Source: Solanum dulcamara
Lineage: Eukaryota; Streptophyta; Magnoliopsida; Solanales; Solanaceae
Assembly: GCF_947179165.1 (NCBI RefSeq)
Contig: NC_077239.1
Span: 1-64,000 of the forward strand
Length of the DNA stretch: 64,000 nucleotides
Direction: 5' to 3'
Below the pieces are notes generated by a model. The model had not been told where the DNA came from, ran no database searches, and worked only from the letters and a program-made list of their open reading frames with translations. Positions 59,346-64,000 of the stretch are shown here, one piece after another (the stretch's first letter is position 1; every line of letters begins with the position of its first letter). Made by a program: the position numbers and the translations under genes.

Positions 59346-61440
59346 TAGAGCGGTTTAGGAACATTTTATAGGCGACGCAATAAGAATTAGGTGATTTTAT
59401 GAGTTTTTCGTGTATGTTAGCCCACAGATTTTTTAGGTGTCGGGGGTTCAGGTCGAATTTTCTTGGATTCTACTATAGTAGCTCCGTAACGAACTAGGGA
59501 ATGACTTCAGTAGCCCCGGCGACGCTTTAGAAGGGTTTAGGAGCATTTCTTTGGCGACGCAATAGGAATTAGGCGATTTTGCCATTTTTTCATTTGTGTT
59601 AGGCGATTTTGCAAGTTTTTCGTGTGTTTTAGCCTACAGATTTTTTAGGAGCCGGGGGTTTGGGTCGAATATTTTTGGATTATTCCATAGTAACATCCGT
59701 AACGACCTAGGGGAACTACTTCAGTAGCCCCAACGGCGCTTTAGAGGGGTTTAGAAGCATTTTATTGGCGACGCAATAGAAATTAGGCAATTTTGCCAGT
59801 TTTTCGTGTGTGTTAGCCCACAGATTTTTTAGGTGCCGGGGGTCCGGGTTGAATTTTCTTGGATCCTTCCATAGTAGCATACGTAACGACCCAGGGAATG
59901 ACTCCAGTAGCCCCGGCGGTGCTTTAGAAGGGATTAGGAGTATTTTATTGGCGACGCAATAGGATTTAGGCTATTTTGCCAGATTTCGTGTGTGTTAGCC
60001 CAGGGATTTTTTAGGTGCCGGGTGTACGGGTCGGATTTCTTAGATTCTTCCATAATAGCATCCGTAAGGACATAGGGAATGACTCCAGTAGCCCCGACGG
60101 TGCTTTAGTAGGGTTTAGGAGCATTGTTTTGGCGATGCAATAGGAATTAGGCGATTTTGCTAGTTTTTAATTTGTGTTAGCCCACAGAATTTTTAGGTGC
60201 CGGGGGTCCTGGTTGAATTTTCTTGAATTCTTTCATAGTAGTATCCTTAACGACCTAGGGAACGACTCTAGTAGCCCCAGTGGCACTTTAGAGCGGTTTA
60301 GGAGCATTTTAATTGCAATGCAATAGTAATTAGGTGATTTTGCCAGTTTTTCATGTGTGTTAACCCACAGATTTTTTAGGTGCCGGAGGTCCGTGTCCAA
60401 TTTTCTTGGATTCTTCTATAGTAACGTTCGTAACGACCTAGGTAATGACTCTAGTAGCCCCAGCGGTGCTTTAGAAGGGTTTTGAAGCATTTTATTGGCG
60501 ACGCAATAGAAATTAGGCGATTTTGCCAGTTTTTCGTGGGTGTTAGCCCACAAAATTTTTAAGTGCCGGGGGTCCGGGTCGAATTCTCTTGGATTCTTCC
60601 ATAATAGCATTTGTAACTACCTAGGGAACGACACTAGTAGCCCCAGAGGTGCTTTAGAGGGGTTTAGGAAAATTTTATTGGCAATGAAATAGGAATTAGG
60701 CAATTTTGCCAATTTTTTGTGTGTGTTAGCAAATGGATTGTTTAGGTGCCGGGGGTCCGGGTCGAATGTTCTTGGATTCTTCCATAGTAGCATCCGTAAC
60801 AACCTAGGAAACAACTCCAGTAGCCTTGGCAGCGCTTTAGAAAGGTTTAGGAGCATTTTATTCACGACATAATAAGAATTAGGTGATTTTGCTAGTTTTT
60901 AGTGTGTGTTAGCCCACAGATTTTTTAGGTGCTGGGGGTCCGGGTTGAATTTTCTTGGATTCTTCCATTGTAGCATCCGTAACGACCAAGGGAACGACTC
61001 TAGTAGCCCCGGCAGCGCCCTAGAGGGGTTTAGGAGCATTTTATTGGCGACGCAATAGAAATTAGGCAATTTTGCCAGTTTTTTGTGTGTGTTAGCCCAC
61101 AGATTTTTTAGGTACTGCGGGTCCGGGTCGAATTTTCTTGGATTCTTCCATAGTAGCATCCGTAAGGATCTAGGGAACGACCCCAGTAGCCCAGGGGCGC
61201 TTTAGAAGGGTTTAGCAGCATTTTATTGGCGACGCAATAGGAATTAGGCGATTTTGCCAGTTTTTCGTATGTGTTAGGCCATAGATTTTTTAGGTGTCGG
61301 GGGTCCGGATTGAATTTTCTTGAATTATTCTATAGTAGCATCCGTAACGACCTAGGAATGACTTTTGTTGCCCCGGTGGTGCTTTAGAAGGGTTTAGGAG
61401 CATTTTATTGGCGACGCAATAGGAATTAAGCAATTTTGCT
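59346..61440 (+). repeat. Third copy of block D, with a 151-bp deletion
   Basis: Follows block B as at 45531 and 52478, at offset 6868 from the latter. It lacks 151 bp near its start and then runs parallel to 46753-47559 at offset 13663. It ends in monomers with GTGTTAGGCCATAGATTTTT, as at 40780. Confidence 0.85.
59590..59610 (+). other. Deletion junction: 151 bp lost at a TTAG microhomology
   Basis: Here CATTTGTGTTAG continues straight into GCGATTTTGCAAG. In the parallel copy the first TTAG is at 52731-52734 and the second, before GCGATTTTGCAAG, is at 52882-52885. Exactly 151 bp is missing, with one TTAG retained. The loss is not a whole monomer, which sets it apart from exchange between monomers in register. 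Confidence 0.88.
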
Positions 61441-61527
61441 AGTTTTTCGTGTGTATTAGCCCACATATTTTTAGGTGCCGGGGGTCCAATTTGAATTTTG
61501 TTAGATTATTCCATAGTAGCATCCGTA

Positions 61528-61885
61528 ACGACCTAGGTAATGACTCTAGTAGCCCCGGCGGTGCTTTAGAAGGGTTTAGAAGCATTTTATTGGCGACGCA
61601 ATAGAAATTAGGCGATTTTGCCAGTTTTTCGTGGGTGTTAGCCCACAAAATTTTTAAGTGCCGGGGGTCCGGGTCGAATTCTCTTGGATTCTTCCATAAT
61701 AGCATTTGTAACTACCTAGGGAACGACACTAGTAGCCCCATAGGTGCTTTAGAGGGGTTTAGGAAAATTTTATTGGCAATAAAATAGGAATTAGGCAATT
61801 TTGCCAATTTTTTGTGTGTGTTAGCAAATGGATTTTTTAGGTGCCGGGGGTCCAGGTCGAATGTTCTTGGATTCTTCCATAGTAG
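61528..61885 (+). repeat. Two-monomer copy of 60433-60785
   Basis: The run CCTAGGTAATGACTCTAG, CGTGGGTGTTAGCCCAC, TTCTCTTGGATTCTTCC, TAACTACCTAGGG, GTTAGCAAATGGATTTTT repeats 60433 onwards at offset 1095 (six monomers). It then diverges near 61885. This is a recent local duplication with few differences. Confidence 0.8.
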
Positions 61886-63150
61886 CTTCCGTAACGACCT
61901 AGGGAACGATTCCAGTAGCCCCGGTGGCTCTTTAGAAGGGTTTAAGAGCATTTTATTGGCGACGCAATAGAAATTAGGTAATTTTGCCAGTTTTTCGTGT
62001 GTGTTAGCCCACTGAATTTTTATGTTCCGAGGGTTCGGGTCTAATTGTTTAGGATTCTTCCATTTTAGCATCCGTAACGACCTATGAAATGACTCCAGTA
62101 GCCCCAGCCGCGCTTTAGAGGAGTTTAGGATCATTTTACTGGCGACGCAATAGGAATTAGGCAATTTTGCCAGTTTTTCGTGTGTGTTAGCCCACAGGTT
62201 TTTTAGGAAACGGGGGTTTGGGTCTATTTTTTTATTATTATCCATAGTATCATCCGTAACGACCAAGGGGAACTACTTAAGTAGCCCCGGCGGCGCTTTA
62301 GAGGGGTTTAGGAGCATTTTATTGGCGATACAATAGAAATTAGGCAATTTTGCCAGTTTTTCGTGTGTGTTAGCCCACAGAATTTTTAGGTGTTGGGGGT
62401 CCGGGTAGAATTTTCTTGGATTCTTCCATAGTAGCATCCGTAATGAACCAAGGAATGACTCCAGTAGCCACGGCGGCACTTTAGAAGGGATTAGGAGCAT
62501 TTTGTTGGCGACGCAATAGAAATTAGGCAATTTTGCAAGTTTTTCATGTGTGTTAGCCCACAGATTTTTTAGGTGCCTAGTGTTTGGGTCGAATTTTGTT
62601 AGATTCTTCAATAGTAGCATCCGTAACGACCTAGGGAACGACTTCAGTAGCCCTGATGGTGCTTTAGAACGGTTTAAGAGCATTTTATTTGCGACGCAAT
62701 AGGAATTAGGCAATTTTGCCAATTTTTCGTGTGTGTTAGCGCACGGATTTTTTAGTTGCTTGGGTTCCGGGTCTAAATTTCTTGGAATATTCCATAGTAT
62801 TATCCATAACGACCTAGGGAACGACTCCATTAGCCCCGACAGCACTCTATAAGGGTTTAGGAATATTTTATTGGTGACGCAATAGGAATTAGGTGATTTT
62901 GCCAGTTTTTCGTGTGTATTAGCCCACAGATTTTTTGGGTGCCAGATGTCCGGGCCAAATTTTCTTGAAATCTTCTATAGTAGCATCCGTAACGACCTGG
63001 AGAACGAATCTAGTAGCCCAAGCGGCACTTTAGAGGGTTTAGGATCATTTTATTGGCAATAAAATAGGATTTTGGCTATTTTGCCAGTTTTTCGTGTGTG
63101 TTAGCCCACGGATTTTTTAGGTGCCAGGGGTTTGGGTTGATTTTTCTTGT
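61886..63150 (+). repeat. Diverged satellite monomers
   Basis: About seven monomers of the common type without a clear recent partner in the window. Unusual forms include TTTTTTATTATTATCC near 62230 and GAATTTTTATGTTCCG near 62025. No gene seen. Confidence 0.75.
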
Positions 63151-64000
63151 ATTCTTCCATAGTAGCGTCAGTAACGACATAGGGAATGACTCCAGTTGCC
63201 CCGATGGTGCTTTAGTAGGGTTTAGGAGCATGTTTTTGGCGATGCAATAGGAATTAGGCGATTTTGCCAGTTTTTCATTTGTGTTAGTCCACAGATTTTT
63301 TAGGTGCCGGGGGTCCTGGTTGAATTTTCTTGGATTCTTTCATAGTAGCATCCTTAACGACCTAGGGAACGACTCTAGTAGCCCCAGCGGTGCTTTAGAG
63401 AGGTTTAGGAGCATTTTAATTGCAATGCAATAGTAATTAGGCGATTTTGCCAGTTTTTCATGTGTGTTAACCCACATATTTTTTAGGTATCGGGGGTTCG
63501 TGTCCAATTTTCTTGGATTCTTCTATAGTAACATCCGTAACGACCTAGGAAATGACTTTAGTAGCCCCGGCGGTGCTTTAGTGGGTTTAGGATCATTTTA
63601 TTAGCGATGCAATAGGAATTAGGCAATTTTGCCTATTTTTCGTATGTGTTAGCCCATGGATTTTTTAGGTGCCGGGGGTCCGGGTCGAATTTTCTAATAT
63701 TTTTCCATAGTAGCATCCGTAATGATCTAGGGAATGACTCCAGTAGCCCCGGCGGTGCTTTAGAAGGGTTTTGGAGCATTTTATTGGCAACGCATTAGGA
63801 ATTAGGCGATTTTGCCAGTTTTTCGTGGGTGTTAGCCCACAAAATTTTTAGGTGCCGGGGGTCCGGGTCGAATTCTCTTAGATTCTTCCATAATAGCATT
63901 TGTAACGATCTAGGGAACGTCTCTAGTAGCCCCAGAGGTGCTTTAGAGGGGTTTAGGAGAATTTTATTGGCGACGCAATAGGAATTAGGCAATTTTGCTA
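63150..64000 (+). repeat. Fourth, partial copy of the middle of block D
   Basis: Marks GGGTCCTGGTTGAATTTTC, TTCATAGTAGCATCCTTAAC, TTAATTGCAATGCAATAG, CGTGTCCAATTTTC and CGTGGGTGTTAGCCCAC recur in the order seen at 46.5-46.9, 48.7-49.1 and 60.2-60.6 kb. The offset from the third copy is 3107 at GGTTGAATT and 3289 at CAAAATTT, so one extra monomer lies between these marks. The copy runs off the window. Confidence 0.75.

Larger units (their letters stand above)
43011..64000 (+). repeat. Satellite array, right part: same monomer resumed after the insert
   Basis: The same satellite in the same orientation resumes at TTAGGTGATTTTGCGAG and runs to the end of the window, which stops inside a monomer. 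Monomers here are more diverged from one another than in the first 8.8 kb. They are organised as long blocks repeated two to four times rather than as a short regular higher-order repeat. No other sequence interrupts this part. Confidence 0.97.

Noticed and set aside
1..64000. A novel gene-based system such as a defence island, operon or biosynthetic cluster
   Set aside because: No coding gene other than repeat-derived frames exists in the window. The interest lies in the higher-order organisation and history of the satellite.

Overview
The window is almost entirely one tandemly repeated satellite DNA. A consensus monomer assembled by eye is 183 bp (observed spacing 181-183), about 49% G+C, with T over A and G over C on the plus strand. 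Roughly 345 head-to-tail monomers, all in the same orientation, fill positions 1-42178 and 43011-64000. The only other sequence is an 832-bp AT-rich insert at 42179-43010. I see no gene, RNA gene, operon, CRISPR array or prokaryotic signal. The many open frames are translations of the monomer, whose consensus is a whole number of codons (61) with no stop in one minus-strand frame.

The organism is a eukaryote, most likely a plant. The insert holds what I recognise, from memory, as nested miniature inverted-repeat elements with terminal sequences related to the CTCCCTCCGTTTCAATTTAT type common in Solanaceae. Each monomer also carries a plant-telomere-like AGGGTTTAGG. Monomer length and this context fit the published potato subtelomeric satellite CL14 (182 bp). 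I cannot recall its sequence, so that identity is a hypothesis.

Layout. (1) 1 to ~8810: a young, highly homogeneous higher-order repeat (HOR-1) of five monomers, 909/910 bp, with a second layer in which four variant units recur every 3638 bp. (2) ~8811-15650: diverged monomers with local 6- and 7-monomer duplications. (3) ~15650-16970: an older, diverged copy in HOR-1 monomer order. (4) ~17000-26600: a degenerate second HOR whose marker monomer recurs every ~912 or ~730 bp. (5) ~26600-38000: diverged monomers containing old segmental copies of other parts of the window. (6) ~38000-45530: an 8-monomer (1425 bp) repeat present twice, then a block that carries the insert. (7) 45531-49790: a 2193-bp tandem duplication. 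(8) ~49790-53050 and ~53060-61440: further copies of (6) and (7). The first copy of (6) has the insert; the later copies have the intact satellite site. (9) ~61440-64000: a mixture including a fourth partial copy of the 2193-bp block.

The parts do not cooperate as genes. They record array growth by unequal exchange at several scales (1, 5, 6-8, 12, 20, ~38 and ~80 monomers), with small deletions at short direct repeats. Domain edges are estimates by eye, generally good to within about one monomer unless an exact junction is given.
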